Shown piece by piece: positions 34,904 to 43,344 of a stretch of DNA of 64,000 nt. Both the position numbers and the translations under genes were made by a program. The DNA comes from Bifidobacterium criceti. Lineage in GTDB: Bacteria > Actinomycetota > Actinomycetes > Actinomycetales > Bifidobacteriaceae. Under the pieces are notes generated by a model. It was given only the letters and a program-made list of their open reading frames with translations. It made no database searches and was not told the DNA's origin. The stretch spans positions 105,807-169,806 of the forward strand of contig NZ_MVOH01000015.1 in assembly GCF_002286935.1 (NCBI RefSeq), read 5' to 3'. The first letter of the stretch is position 1. Each line of letters opens with the position of its first letter.

Positions 34904-36130
34904 GTGACGACCATGACCTGTGACGATTCGTTCCGTTCCACCGCCACGACGCATGACGAGCCGGAAAGCGGCATCACGCCCGGAGGCACGTCCGGCGCGT
35001 TCCGTGATGTGCTCGCGAAGGACCATGCGCGCCGTGGCAAACCACCGCTGCATTTCGCGGACATGGATGCCGGAGAACGCATCGAACGCGCGAAGGCGCT
35101 CGGCATGCCGAAGTTCCGCGTCAAACAGCTCGCGAACCATTACTACGCCCATTTCGACGCCGATGCCTCGACCTTCACCGATGTCCCCTCCTCGTTGCGC
35201 GGGGACGTGCAACAGGCGTTCTTCCCGACGCTCATCACCGAAGTGACGCGTCAGGTCGCCGACGACGGACAGACGGTCAAGACGTTGTGGAATCTGTTCG
35301 ACGATGCGAAGATCGAGTCGGTGCTCATGCGGTACCCGAACCGCACGACGCTGTGCATATCGTCCCAGGTCGGTTGCGGCATGGGATGCCCGTTCTGCGC
35401 GACCGGACAGTTGGGGCTGACGCGCAACATGTCCGCTGGTGAGATCGTCGAGCAGGTGCGCGTCTCGGCGGCGATGATGCAACGCGGTGAGGTGGCCGGG
35501 GGCCCCGGGCGCTTGAGCAATGTCGTGTTCATGGGCATGGGGGAGCCGATGGGCAATTACAAGGCCATCATGTCGGCTGTACGCCAGATAAGCGCGATGC
35601 CTCCTGAAGGCTTCGGCATCTCGGCGCGTAACATCACCGTGTCGACCGTCGGGGTCGTCCCCGGTATCCGCAGACTCGCGCAGGAAGGCGTTCCGGTCCG
35701 CCTCGCCGTTTCGCTCCACGCGCCGAACAATGAGCTGAGGGATGAGCTCGTGCCAATGAACAAACGGTTCGACGTCGACGCCGTGCTCGACGCCGCCCAC
35801 GACTACTATCTCGCGAGCAAGCGCCGTGTGAGCATCGAATACGCGCTCATGCGTGGCATCAACGACCAGGAGGTGCACGCGCGCCAACTCGCGAACAAAC
35901 TCAACCATTACGGTGACAACTGGGCGCATGTCAACCCGATCCCGCTCAATCCGATTGAGGGCTCGAAATGGACGGCGTCGAAGCCCGAGGACGAACAACG
36001 GTTCCTTGAGATCCTGCACAACGCCGGCATCACCGCGACATTGCGTGACACGAGGGGCCAGGACATCGATGGCGCCTGCGGGCAGCTTGCCGCCAAGACC
36101 ATCAATATGACGATGCCGCAGCGTTCCTGA
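34904..36130 (+). CDS. rlmN: Dual-specificity 23S rRNA/tRNA adenine C2-methyltransferase
   Basis: A protein of 408 residues, a radical-SAM enzyme that methylates A2503 of 23S rRNA and A37 of some tRNAs. The cluster motif is C158-x3-C162-x2-C165 (VGCGMGCPFCATG). GMGEPMGNY binds SAM. The C-terminal GACGQL contains Cys392, equivalent to the methyl-carrying Cys355 of E. coli. The start is uncertain: GTG 34904 is listed, ATG 34913 is nearly as good; no clear ribosome site exists. The first 45 residues are not conserved. Confidence 0.93.
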   Translation: MTTMTCDDSFRSTATTHDEPESGITPGGTSGAFRDVLAKDHARRGKPPLHFADMDAGERIERAKALGMPKFRVKQLANHYYAHFDADASTFTDVPSSLRGDVQQAFFPTLITEVTRQVADDGQTVKTLWNLFDDAKIESVLMRYPNRTTLCISSQVGCGMGCPFCATGQLGLTRNMSAGEIVEQVRVSAAMMQRGEVAGGPGRLSNVVFMGMGEPMGNYKAIMSAVRQISAMPPEGFGISARNITVSTVGVVPGIRRLAQEGVPVRLAVSLHAPNNELRDELVPMNKRFDVDAVLDAAHDYYLASKRRVSIEYALMRGINDQEVHARQLANKLNHYGDNWAHVNPIPLNPIEGSKWTASKPEDEQRFLEILHNAGITATLRDTRGQDIDGACGQLAAKTINMTMPQRS

Positions 36131-36152
36131 CACCACTGGACGCCGGGTTCCG

Positions 36153-36193
36153 AGCCCCGCACTGTGCGCATGCCATGCGCACAGTGCGGGGCT
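36153..36193 (+). terminator. Intrinsic terminator after rlmN
   Basis: A 20-bp perfect stem (36153-36172 with 36174-36193; starts AGCCCCGCACTGTGC) with one C in the centre, followed by TTTCTG. Confidence 0.85.
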
Positions 36194-36251
36194 TTCTGCT
36201 GTGTTGCACAGACGGCTGCCGGTGCGCACCGTGCATCGCCGCGAGAATAAT

Positions 36252-36279
36252 GTAACAGGTGTTACGTAACGGGTGTTAT
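36252..36279. promoter_or_regulatory. Tandem operators upstream of the TetR gene
   Basis: Two adjacent 14-bp copies: GTAACAGGTGTTAC (36252-36265, perfect palindrome) and GTAACGGGTGTTAT (36266-36279, imperfect). They are flanked by GAATAA...TTATTC. A possible -10 (TATTCT, 36277-36282) overlaps the second copy. Located 55 nt before the TetR gene, they are best read as its autoregulatory operators. Confidence 0.75.
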
Positions 36280-36334
36280 TCTATGTGATGACCGGTGACC
36301 ATGTCACACGATGCCATACGAATGGAGATGCATG

Positions 36335-37003
36335 ATGCCGCGGATACCGAAATATTCACGTGAACAGATCATCGACGCCGCCTTCGCGATCGTCCGCGAA
36401 CAGGGGGCGGACGCACTGAGTGCACGGGCGCTGGCGAGCCGTCTCGGGTGCTCGGTCAGGCCGATCTTCGACGCGTTCACGAACATGGAGGAGTTGCACC
36501 ATGCCGTCTGGTTGTCCGCGAATGAGGCGTACAACGACCATATCCGTGCCGCGATGGAGGACGGAGGGGACAAGCCGTATCTCGCGAGCGGACTTGCCTA
36601 CATCGACTTCGCGCGTAGGGAACCCCGACTGTTCGCGATGCTGTTCATGCGGCCCCGCACCCGGCATGAGATGGAACAGGCGGAGCAGGATGTATGTCCC
36701 GTCATCGAACTTGTCGCCGCACAGCTTGGTGTGTCATATGAGCGGGCGTACGCGTTCCATATGCAGCTGTGGGTCTACGTGCATGGTCTTGCGACGATGA
36801 TCGCTTCGCGGTACCTCGAATGGGACGGCGACTTCGTCGGACGCTCGACATCCGACGTCTACAGGGCGCTCAAGGCTCAACTGGAAGCGGAACGGACGGC
36901 GACGCAACGGTCGGTGGCGACAAAGGAAGGAGCGTGTCATGGCTGCGATACGCACCGTGCATCTGACGAAACGGTATGGCGGCACGACCGCCGTCGACGA
37001 TGA
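36335..37003 (+). CDS. TetR family transcriptional regulator
   Basis: A protein of 222 residues. The N-terminal HTH is clear: SREQIIDAAFAIVREQGADA and LSARALASRLGCSVRPIFDAF. The rest resembles TetR ligand domains with a WHG-like region (LFAMLFMRPRTR). ATG 36335 is chosen for GGAG 7 nt upstream; ATG 36332 is adjacent. The 3' end overlaps the following ABC gene by 65 nt, so the last residues (rich in His/Arg) may not be ancestral. It likely represses its own operon through the tandem sites at 36252-36279. Confidence 0.88.
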   Translation: MPRIPKYSREQIIDAAFAIVREQGADALSARALASRLGCSVRPIFDAFTNMEELHHAVWLSANEAYNDHIRAAMEDGGDKPYLASGLAYIDFARREPRLFAMLFMRPRTRHEMEQAEQDVCPVIELVAAQLGVSYERAYAFHMQLWVYVHGLATMIASRYLEWDGDFVGRSTSDVYRALKAQLEAERTATQRSVATKEGACHGCDTHRASDETVWRHDRRRR

Positions 37004-37262
37004 GAACCTCGTCGTCGAGCAGGGGAGCTTCTTCGCGCTACTCGGCGTGAACGGCGCAGGCAAGACGACGATATCGATGCTCACTGGATTGACGCGCCCC
37101 ACGAGCGGGGGCGCATACGTGCTCGGCAAATCCGTGCTCACCGACGGCGCGAGGATCAGTGAGCGCATCAACGTTTCCCCGCAGCAGACGGCTGTCGCGG
37201 AGCATCTCAATGTACGTGAGAACCTTGAGCTCATTGCGGGCATCTACGGCCAATCCAAGCGC
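36939..37262 (+). pseudogene. Truncated ABC transporter ATP-binding subunit
   Basis: From ATG 36939 (behind AAGGAAGG) 108 codons match a drug/export-type ABC ATPase: Walker A GVNGAGKT at 36-43 and Q-loop NVSPQQTAVAEHL near 78-90, ending at AGIYGQSKR. Beyond 37262 similarity stops; the frame stays open to 37967 only because it runs antisense to the XRE gene. The signature motif, Walker B, H-loop and the whole permease gene are missing, so a deletion has removed the rest of a TetR-controlled exporter. The remnant cannot hydrolyse ATP by itself. Confidence 0.85.
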
Positions 37263-37288
37263 TGTGCGGCCGCAAGCGCGCATGACGT

Positions 37289-37327
37289 ACCGATGAGGGG
37301 CGATGCGCTGCATCGCCCCTCATCGGT
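37289..37327. terminator. 18-bp perfect hairpin between truncated ABC gene and XRE gene
   Basis: ACCGATGAGGGGCGATGC (37289-37306) and its exact complement (37310-37327) with a GCT loop. It sits 17 nt past the minus-strand stop at 37344 and 26 nt past the ABC remnant, so it can end transcripts from both sides. Confidence 0.85.
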
Positions 37328-37343
37328 CAATGATCCGGACCGT

Positions 37344-38378
37344 TCAGCGTTTCGTGTCGCGTTCGGCGATCGCGTTCGTGACAATCGACGAGATGCCGCA
37401 CAGCAGTCCGCCAATGACCCACGACATCCAGAACATGCCGTTCGGTCCGCCGTCGAAGAAGAACAGCATCGACAGTCCCGCGATTGTCGCAAGGATCATG
37501 ATCGTGCCGCATATCGCGCCGTTGAGGCCCTCCATCGTGTCCATATGCCGGCTGCGTTCCTCGCGCACTGCCTCCTTGTTGTATGCCGCGACGTCGATGC
37601 GCGCATAGTTCATGCCACCGAATGTGCATGCAGCGACACCGCCGGCGATGATCATCATGAACAACGCGGTCGGCCATCCCTCGTCGATGTGCAGCGCGCT
37701 GTCGGCGAGGATGAGGAACGCGAGCGCGATGAGGATCAGCCCGATGCCGAAGATGAGGCTTATCGTGAGCGTGCGCATCGCCTGCTGGCGGTCCTCACGT
37801 GTGTAGAAGTCCTCGACGAACGGGTGGCGCCTCATGAACTCGGCATGGTCGAGGCCCGCTGGGATGAAGAACGCGAGCGCGACGAGCACGCCGATCGCGA
37901 CGCACAGGAAGACGAGGAAATCGCCGAACGACGGCGATACCGGCAGCGCATGCTCGCCGGTGAATAACAGGCCGACGCCGACGCCGAAGATGACCGCGAA
38001 CATGCCCGTGGAAATCCTCCTGTCGAACGAGCGCATGTGTTCGTCGTATCCGGTGATGTCCTGCGGCAATGCGGATGGTTCAGGAAGGGGCGGCATCCCT
38101 GCGCCCGTGACCGCTTTTGGGGGACGTGCACCGTCCGTGTCCTCCCGATGGGCCGTTTCGGCGTGCGTCACCGGCGTGCGGACGTCTCCGATGACGAGGT
38201 CGTCGAGGGTGACACCGAACAGGTCGCATATCATGAGCAGTTTGTCCATTTCCGGATATGCTTTGTCGCTTTCCCATTTGCTGATCGCCTGTCTGGATAC
38301 GCCGAGCAGCATCGCGAGCTGCTCTTGTGTCATGTTGCGTTGTGCACGCAGGTATTGCAGATTGTCCCTGAAGCTCAT
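37344..38378 (-). CDS. XRE-type HTH membrane protein
   Basis: A protein of 344 residues. An XRE HTH occupies residues 1-65 (LRAQRNMTQEQLAMLLGVSRQ, then ISKWESDKAYPEMDKL). A Pro-rich linker follows, then six to seven hydrophobic segments between about 125 and 335, two of which end in RIST / RTLT motifs. Such HTH-plus-membrane proteins are common in bifidobacteria and may sense membrane state; the signal is unknown. Start ATG 38378 follows AAAGGAAAGGA. A set of repeats at 38472-38527 upstream may be its operator. Confidence 0.82.
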   Translation of the reverse strand: MSFRDNLQYLRAQRNMTQEQLAMLLGVSRQAISKWESDKAYPEMDKLLMICDLFGVTLDDLVIGDVRTPVTHAETAHREDTDGARPPKAVTGAGMPPLPEPSALPQDITGYDEHMRSFDRRISTGMFAVIFGVGVGLLFTGEHALPVSPSFGDFLVFLCVAIGVLVALAFFIPAGLDHAEFMRRHPFVEDFYTREDRQQAMRTLTISLIFGIGLILIALAFLILADSALHIDEGWPTALFMMIIAGGVAACTFGGMNYARIDVAAYNKEAVREERSRHMDTMEGLNGAICGTIMILATIAGLSMLFFFDGGPNGMFWMSWVIGGLLCGISSIVTNAIAERDTKR

Positions 38379-38471
38379 GGCCGTCGTTCCTTTCCTTTGC
38401 CGTGGGGCCTTTTCCGGTGGCCGGGGCGATGGCATCCACTATGCCCGAAAGGCGTGCCCCGCGTCCATCAG

Positions 38472-38527
38472 CTTGCGGTTGCATGCGCTGGTGCAACCGC
38501 AAGATGGCCGGGCAACCTGCGGTTGCA
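38472..38527. promoter_or_regulatory. Repeated TGCGGTTGCA element between XRE and hisF genes
   Basis: CTTGCGGTTGCA (38472-38483) and its exact inverted copy (38492-38503) are 8 nt apart; a third copy TGCGGTTGCA lies at 38518-38527. The rest of the divergent gap 38379-38695 holds no gene; GAAGAGG before hisF is its ribosome site. The repeats may be operators for the XRE protein or for hisF. Confidence 0.5.
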
Positions 38528-38695
38528 TCCGCGGTATTGCAACGATTGTGCGGATGTGCGCCGCCTCGTCCGGAGCGTGGCGCTGTTTCACGATGCGGGC
38601 ACGGGGAACGTCACCCAATGTCGATGTAACAGGGAATCGGTACGCTGGAACCATTCGTGTTCCCGTCCGATACAACGATCTGAAGAGGTGCGCCC

Positions 38696-39466
38696 ATGTC
38701 TTTGGCGGTCCGTGTTATCCCATGTCTCGACGTCGACGCCGGACGCGTCGTCAAGGGCGTCCATTTCGAGAACCTCAAGGACGCGGGCGATCCCGTCGAG
38801 CTCGCCGCCGAGTACTACCGTCAGGGCGCCGACGAATTGACGTTCCTCGACGTGACCGCGTCAAGCTCGCACCGTCAGACGATGATCGACGTCGTCACGC
38901 GTACGGCTGAGCAGGTCTTCATCCCACTGACCGTCGGCGGTGGTGTGCGCACGCCCGAGGATGTCGATTCGCTGCTGCGCTGCGGCGCCGACAAGGTCGG
39001 TGTCAACACGGCGGCAATCAACGATCCGACGTTGATCAGCCGCGTCGCAGGACGTTTCGGCAACCAGGTGCTCGTCCTGTCCGTCGACGCGAGACGTGAA
39101 CGAGGCGAGCAGCATACGCGCTCCGGATTCGAGGTCACGACGATGGGAGGACGCACGTCGACGGGCATCGACGCGTTGTGGTGGGCGAAACGCGCCGAGG
39201 AACTCGGCGCCGGCGAGATCCTGCTCAATTCGATGGACGCCGATGGCACGCAGCAGGGGTTCGACCTCGAGATGATCCGTGCGATGCGCGAAGTCGTCTC
39301 GATTCCGATCATCGCGTCGGGCGGCGCGGGCAAGGCGCAGGATTTCCCGCCGGCTATCGCCGCGGGCGCGGACGCCGTGCTCGCCGCATCGATCTTCCAT
39401 TTCGGCAAGGTCACGATCGGCGAGGTCAAGGACGAATTGCGCCGCGCCGGCTATACGGTGCGCTGA
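38696..39466 (+). CDS. hisF: Imidazole glycerol phosphate synthase cyclase subunit
   Basis: A protein of 256 residues, a TIM barrel that uses ammonia from HisH to form imidazole glycerol phosphate and AICAR. Catalytic Asp residues are seen in [16 protein letters not shown] near residue 12 and in [11 protein letters not shown] near 131; phosphate sites are [12 protein letters not shown] and [12 protein letters not shown]. HisH is not adjacent. It heads hisF-hisI-trpE. Confidence 0.96.
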   Translation: MSLAVRVIPCLDVDAGRVVKGVHFENLKDAGDPVELAAEYYRQGADELTFLDVTASSSHRQTMIDVVTRTAEQVFIPLTVGGGVRTPEDVDSLLRCGADKVGVNTAAINDPTLISRVAGRFGNQVLVLSVDARRERGEQHTRSGFEVTTMGGRTSTGIDALWWAKRAEELGAGEILLNSMDADGTQQGFDLEMIRAMREVVSIPIIASGGAGKAQDFPPAIAAGADAVLAASIFHFGKVTIGEVKDELRRAGYTVR

Positions 39467-39543
39467 GGCCGGTGCGCCCAAGGGCGCATGCGCATGTATG
39501 ATGATGTGGTTCATATGTGGTTTCCCAATATTGATGATGGAGC

Positions 39544-39963
39544 ATGATGGGCAGCGAAGCTGAAATGACCTATGACAATACGGTGACGCTCGACCCGCGC
39601 ATCAAGGCGCGGCTCAAATACGACGGACAAGGGCTCGTATGCGCCGTCGTGCAGCAGTACGACACGCATGAGGTGCTCATGGTCGGATATATGGACGATG
39701 AGGCGTTGCGCCGCACGCTGACGACGGGACGTGTCACGTTCTGGTCGCGTTCGCGTCAGGAATACTGGCGCAAGGGGGACACGTCGGGTCATGTGCAGTA
39801 TGTGAAGTCCGTGCGCCTCGATTGCGATGGCGACGCGTTGCTCATCGAGGTCGATCAGGTGGGCGCCGCGTGCCATACCGGCAAACGCAGCTGTTTCGAC
39901 GAGGGCGGCCCGTTGCCGGCCGTCGTCGGCGAACGTCCCGATGGACAACAGGAGGTGGCATGA
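39544..39963 (+). CDS. hisI: Phosphoribosyl-AMP cyclohydrolase
   Basis: A protein of 139 residues (137-139 depending on ATG 39544 or 39547; GGAG at 39539-39542 favours 39547). It opens the purine ring of PR-AMP in histidine synthesis. Zinc/magnesium motifs: [34 protein letters not shown] and [12 protein letters not shown]. It is a single-domain HisI; the HisE activity is encoded separately at 48267. The stop overlaps the trpE start (ATGA). Confidence 0.94.
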   Translation: MMGSEAEMTYDNTVTLDPRIKARLKYDGQGLVCAVVQQYDTHEVLMVGYMDDEALRRTLTTGRVTFWSRSRQEYWRKGDTSGHVQYVKSVRLDCDGDALLIEVDQVGAACHTGKRSCFDEGGPLPAVVGERPDGQQEVA

Positions 39964-41519
39964 TGAGCGCCGTCAGCGTGCGTGACCTGGGTTGGGGGGA
40001 GACCTGGCCCAGCCGTGAACAGTTCCATGAACTCGCCGGCGAAGGCTACCGCATCATTCCCATCGTGCGCAGGATCCTCGCGGATTCGCTCACCCCGGTC
40101 GGCCTGTATGAACGGCTCGCCGGGCACCGTTCCGGCACGTTCATCCTCGAATCGGCCGAGACGAACGGCACATGGAGCCAATACAGCTTCATCGGCGTCG
40201 ATGCGATGGCGCAGCTGCGCTCGAACGGCGGACGCGCCGACTGGCTCGGCGACGTGCCGTCGGGTGTACCCGTCGAAGGCGACGTCATCGATGTGGCGCG
40301 CGCGACACTTGACGTCCTGCGGTCGCCGAAGGTCGACGGCCTGCCGAACCTGACGAGTGGCCTTGTCGGCAATATCGGGTGGGACGCGATCCGTCATTGG
40401 GAGCCGACGCTGCCGGCGAATGCGCCGGATGAGACCGAACAGCCGGAGTTGACGCTCGCATTGGCGACCGACATCGCCGTCGTCGACCACAAGACCGGTT
40501 CCGTCTGGCTCATCGCGAATGCCGTGAACGTCGATGACAAGCCGACGCGTGAGGCCGCCGCCTACAACGAGGCCGTCGCGAGGGTCGAACGGATGGAGCT
40601 GCGGGCCGCGACTCCCACGCAGGACGAGTTCCGTGTCAATGTCATCGATCCGGACGTCGCGCAGCCCGAGTTGCGGTTCCGCACGAAGAAGGAGGACTTC
40701 CTCGCGATGGTGGAGCGTTCGCGACGCCACATCATCGACGGCGACGTCTTCCAAGTCGTCGGATCCCAACGCCTCGACATCGACTCGCCGGCCGACCCAT
40801 TCGACGTCTACCGTGTGCTGCGTACGCTCAATCCGAGTCCGTACATGTACTTCATGACGTTGACCGACGCGCAGGGGCGCGATTTCAATGTCATCGGCTC
40901 CTCGCCGGAAACACTCATCAAGGTCGACGATGGGCTTGCGATGAGCTTCCCGATCGCCGGTTCGCGCCCACGGGGCAAGACGCCGGAGGAGGACGAGCGG
41001 CTGCATGACGAACTGCTCGCCGATCCGAAGGAGCGCAGCGAGCACATCATGCTCGTCGATCTGGCGCGCAACGACCTGAGCCGTGTGTGCGAACCGGAAT
41101 CGGTCGAAGTCGTCTCGCTCATGGATGTGCTGCGGTACAGCCACATCATGCATATCTGTTCGACGGTGACCGGACGCGTCCTTCCCGGCATGGGCGTCAT
41201 GGACGTGTTCACGGCCGCGTTCCCTGCGGGCACATTGTCAGGGGCTCCAAAACCGAAGGCGATTGAGCTCATCGACGAGATGGAGCCGGCCGACCGCGGC
41301 ATCTACGGCGGCACCGTCGGCTATTTCGACTTCTCCGGCAACATGGACATGGCGATCGCGATCCGCACGGCGTTCATCCGCGACCACAAGGCATCGGTGC
41401 AGGCGGGAGCGGGCCTTGTCCTCGATTCGGTGCCCGAGAACGAATGGCTGGAAACGCGCAACAAGGCCGGTGCGAGCGTCGAGGCGATCAAGATCGCCGC
41501 GCAGCTCAAACGCGTATGA
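39960..41519 (+). CDS. trpE: Anthranilate synthase component I
   Basis: A protein of 519 residues. It forms anthranilate from chorismate with ammonia from TrpG. N-terminal [19 protein letters not shown] is the tryptophan feedback site region (LLES-like). The catalytic half carries [59 protein letters not shown] and RGIYGG. The start ATG overlaps the hisI stop, so translation is coupled. TrpG and TrpD are not in the window; trpCB and trpA lie 2 kb downstream beyond a terminator. Confidence 0.95.
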   Translation: MMSAVSVRDLGWGETWPSREQFHELAGEGYRIIPIVRRILADSLTPVGLYERLAGHRSGTFILESAETNGTWSQYSFIGVDAMAQLRSNGGRADWLGDVPSGVPVEGDVIDVARATLDVLRSPKVDGLPNLTSGLVGNIGWDAIRHWEPTLPANAPDETEQPELTLALATDIAVVDHKTGSVWLIANAVNVDDKPTREAAAYNEAVARVERMELRAATPTQDEFRVNVIDPDVAQPELRFRTKKEDFLAMVERSRRHIIDGDVFQVVGSQRLDIDSPADPFDVYRVLRTLNPSPYMYFMTLTDAQGRDFNVIGSSPETLIKVDDGLAMSFPIAGSRPRGKTPEEDERLHDELLADPKERSEHIMLVDLARNDLSRVCEPESVEVVSLMDVLRYSHIMHICSTVTGRVLPGMGVMDVFTAAFPAGTLSGAPKPKAIELIDEMEPADRGIYGGTVGYFDFSGNMDMAIAIRTAFIRDHKASVQAGAGLVLDSVPENEWLETRNKAGASVEAIKIAAQLKRV

Positions 41520-41531
41520 GCCATATCATCC

Positions 41532-41589
41532 ATGCATCACACCTTGGCATGCATGAGAGGGTCCCAAGGTGCGATGCATCACACCTTGG
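41532..41589. repeat. Direct 16-bp repeat at the trpE end
   Basis: ATGCATCACACCTTGG occurs at 41532-41547 and 41574-41589. The second copy forms part of the terminator stem's right half. Confidence 0.8.
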
Positions 41590-41598
41590 GACCCTCTC
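41555..41598. terminator. Bidirectional terminator between trpE and the convergent glycosylase-like gene
   Basis: A 17-bp perfect stem, GAGAGGGTCCCAAGGTG with CACCTTGGGACCCTCTC, around a 10-nt loop. It lies between the trpE stop (41519) and the minus-strand stop at 41625. Confidence 0.85.
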
Positions 41599-41624
41599 CC
41601 TATCGAAACCGAGGACGCTCGGCC

Positions 41625-42218
41625 TCACGCGCCGAGCAACGCGTGGACTTGTTCGCGCAGCGCGGGGATGACCGTCTCATCGAACCATGGGTGTTCGGTA
41701 CGCCAGATGTCGGTGCGTCCCGAGGGGTGCACGATCGGGAAATACGTAGGCAGGTAGTCGGCGAAATCCTTGACCGTGTCCTCGAGGCGCGCCTTCGAAT
41801 CCTCATTGAGGTAGTAGCGCACCGCATAGGAGCCGACGAGGATCGTCAGCCGCACATGCGGCAGCAACGCCATGATCTGCGGATGGTACGTGGGTGCGAC
41901 CCATGGACGTGGCGCCTCGGCGCCTTTGTCGCCCGGCGCATCGCCGAGATAATAGAAATCCATTGGCACAAGGGCGAATTTGCCCGAGTCATAGAATGTC
42001 GATTCATCGACGTCGAGCCATGAACGCAGCGTCTCTCCGCTGCGGTCGTCCCAGCAGCGTCCACGTGTCTGCGCGTTGAGGCTCGGTGATTGCCCGACGA
42101 TCGTGATGAGGGCGTCCGACGGGGCTGAGAATACCGGCCGCTCGCCGCGCGTGGTGAATTGCGCGTCACGTGGGTCGTCGATGATGTGTTGCGTGATTGA
42201 TGCGATCGTTGCTGTCAT
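41625..42218 (-). CDS. Uracil-DNA glycosylase superfamily-like protein
   Basis: A protein of 197 residues. The N-terminal ITIVGQSPSLNAQTRGRCW resembles the GQDPYP/GEAPG active-site loop of uracil-DNA glycosylases, and VHPSGRTDIW near residue 165 resembles the HPSxR/HPS loop. LVPMDFYYLGD fits the substrate pocket. The subfamily and activity are unproven; it is not the classic Ung. Start ATG 42218 follows AAGGAG. It is a single gene, convergent with trpE. Confidence 0.6.
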   Translation of the reverse strand: MTATIASITQHIIDDPRDAQFTTRGERPVFSAPSDALITIVGQSPSLNAQTRGRCWDDRSGETLRSWLDVDESTFYDSGKFALVPMDFYYLGDAPGDKGAEAPRPWVAPTYHPQIMALLPHVRLTILVGSYAVRYYLNEDSKARLEDTVKDFADYLPTYFPIVHPSGRTDIWRTEHPWFDETVIPALREQVHALLGA

Positions 42219-42370
42219 AAGCACTCCTTGTGAACATGTCCTTCGCCCACCGGATTAGCGCATCCGCCTTCGTATCGTATGCGCGGTGGGCGCATTGCGC
42301 CGACCGCGTCATCGCGGGCGTCCGACGGGGCGTTACGGCGCATGGTGGCATCGTGGTGACGCCAGGATAT

Positions 42371-42409
42371 GGTGAGGGGCGCGCACCTTGATGGTGCGCG
42401 CCCCTCACC
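42371..42409 (-). terminator. Terminator of the 49-residue protein gene
   Basis: A 17-bp perfect stem (GGTGAGGGGCGCGCACC with GGTGCGCGCCCCTCACC) and 5-nt loop, 15 nt beyond the minus-strand stop at 42425. The 42219-42370 segment holds no supported gene. Confidence 0.8.
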
Positions 42410-42424
42410 GTCGACGGCTCCCGG

Positions 42425-42574
42425 TCACTCGGCCTTGTCCCCGTGCTCCTTCTTGAGCTCATCGAGCTTGGCTTCCGCCTTGCCCTTGAGTTCGCCGGCC
42501 TTCATCTTGACCTCGTCCGCCTTGACTTCGGCCTTGCCCTTGAGTTCGCCGATCTTTTCAGCCATATCAGTCAT
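42425..42574 (-). CDS. Small Lys/Glu-rich protein (49 residues)
   Basis: ATG 42574 follows CGAAAGGAGCC, a strong ribosome site. The peptide is built of repeated KIGELKGKAEVKADEVK-like helices (two GELKGKAE copies), highly charged, without signal or membrane segment. It resembles CsbD/LEA-like stress proteins in composition only. It shares its ribosome-site context (GAAAGGAGCC) with the next gene on the same strand, 42790-43095, so the two may respond together. Confidence 0.75.
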   Translation of the reverse strand: MTDMAEKIGELKGKAEVKADEVKMKAGELKGKAEAKLDELKKEHGDKAE

Positions 42575-42744
42575 GATTGGCTCCTTTCGTATGTGGGCGC
42601 CTTGTCGCGCCTCATTCATTACACCATGCGCGACGTGTGCGCCGGGCCGCGTTCCTCGCACAGGGCAAAGCGGCGTATCCTCAGCATATGCGCTACATGC
42701 GCCGGCGCGCCGCCGCGGTCTGTGACGGTACCAAGGCATGAAAA

Positions 42745-42771
42745 ACGGGGCGGGGGAGAACCCCGTCCCGT
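42745..42771 (-). terminator. Intrinsic terminator of the 101-residue charged protein
   Basis: On the minus strand ACGGGACGGGG pairs with CCCCGCCCCGT (one G-T wobble), loop of about 5 nt, followed directly by TTTTC. It is 19 nt past the stop at 42790. Confidence 0.85.
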
Positions 42772-42789
42772 GATGGGTGTCGGAAGGAA

Positions 42790-43095
42790 TCAACCGAGCT
42801 GGGTGCCGAAGCGGTCGTTGAGCTTGACCTGATCCTCGGTGGCCTTGGCCTCCTCATCGGCGGCCTTGCCTTCGGCCTTGTCCTTCTTGTCATCGGCCTT
42901 ATCGGTGATCTTCTCGAGCTTGGCCTCCGGATCGTCGGCGGCCTTGACGATCTTCTCGTCCTCCTTGGCGATGACCTTGGCGGCATGCTCCTCGGCGCGC
43001 TCGGCGCGCTTTTCGTCGCGCTTCGCCTCGTGCTCCTCATGCTTCTCGACCATATGGTCCTTGAATTCCTCGAAGTGTTCCTTGATGTCGGCCAT
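42790..43095 (-). CDS. Small highly charged helical protein (101 residues)
   Basis: ATG 43095 follows GAAAGGAGCC. More than half of the residues are Lys, Glu, Asp or Arg; the sequence is one long predicted helix or coiled coil (VEKHEEHEAKRDEKRAERAE), with DKADDKKDKAEGKAAD near the end. No domain is recognised. Composition is like that of abundant stress or LEA-like proteins. Its own promoter should lie in the 43096-43344 gap. Confidence 0.75.
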   Translation of the reverse strand: MADIKEHFEEFKDHMVEKHEEHEAKRDEKRAERAEEHAAKVIAKEDEKIVKAADDPEAKLEKITDKADDKKDKAEGKAADEEAKATEDQVKLNDRFGTQLG

Positions 43096-43344
43096 AATCG
43101 GCTCCTTTCACCAATGGTATATGGGTTACCACCATTAGACCACCATCGCCGTTCATCAGGCACCCGATTCCACTCTCAAGTGAAACATATGTGACACTAG
43201 GGGCGTCGTGTTATGCGGCGGTTGGTGTTTTCCGACGGCATGGCGACCAACATTCAGACGCCGACACGCATTCGTCGCAAGCGTTCCGTTACAGTGTCCT
43301 TGACGGGAGAGCCCCGTTCAAGCCATCGCATCCCAAGGAGGAGC

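Noticed and set aside
37263..37967. Continuation of the ABC ATPase frame beyond 37262
   Set aside because: Sequence similarity stops abruptly and the remainder is antisense to the XRE gene, with composition typical of shadow frames.
42166..42462. 98-codon minus-strand frame upstream of the glycosylase-like gene
   Set aside because: It runs through a strong terminator hairpin and into another gene; no ribosome site or recognised domain.
43199..43344. Possible trp leader peptide or T-box before trpCB
   Set aside because: The region has no Trp-rich short ORF, no terminator/antiterminator pair with T tract, and no T-box consensus that I could see.
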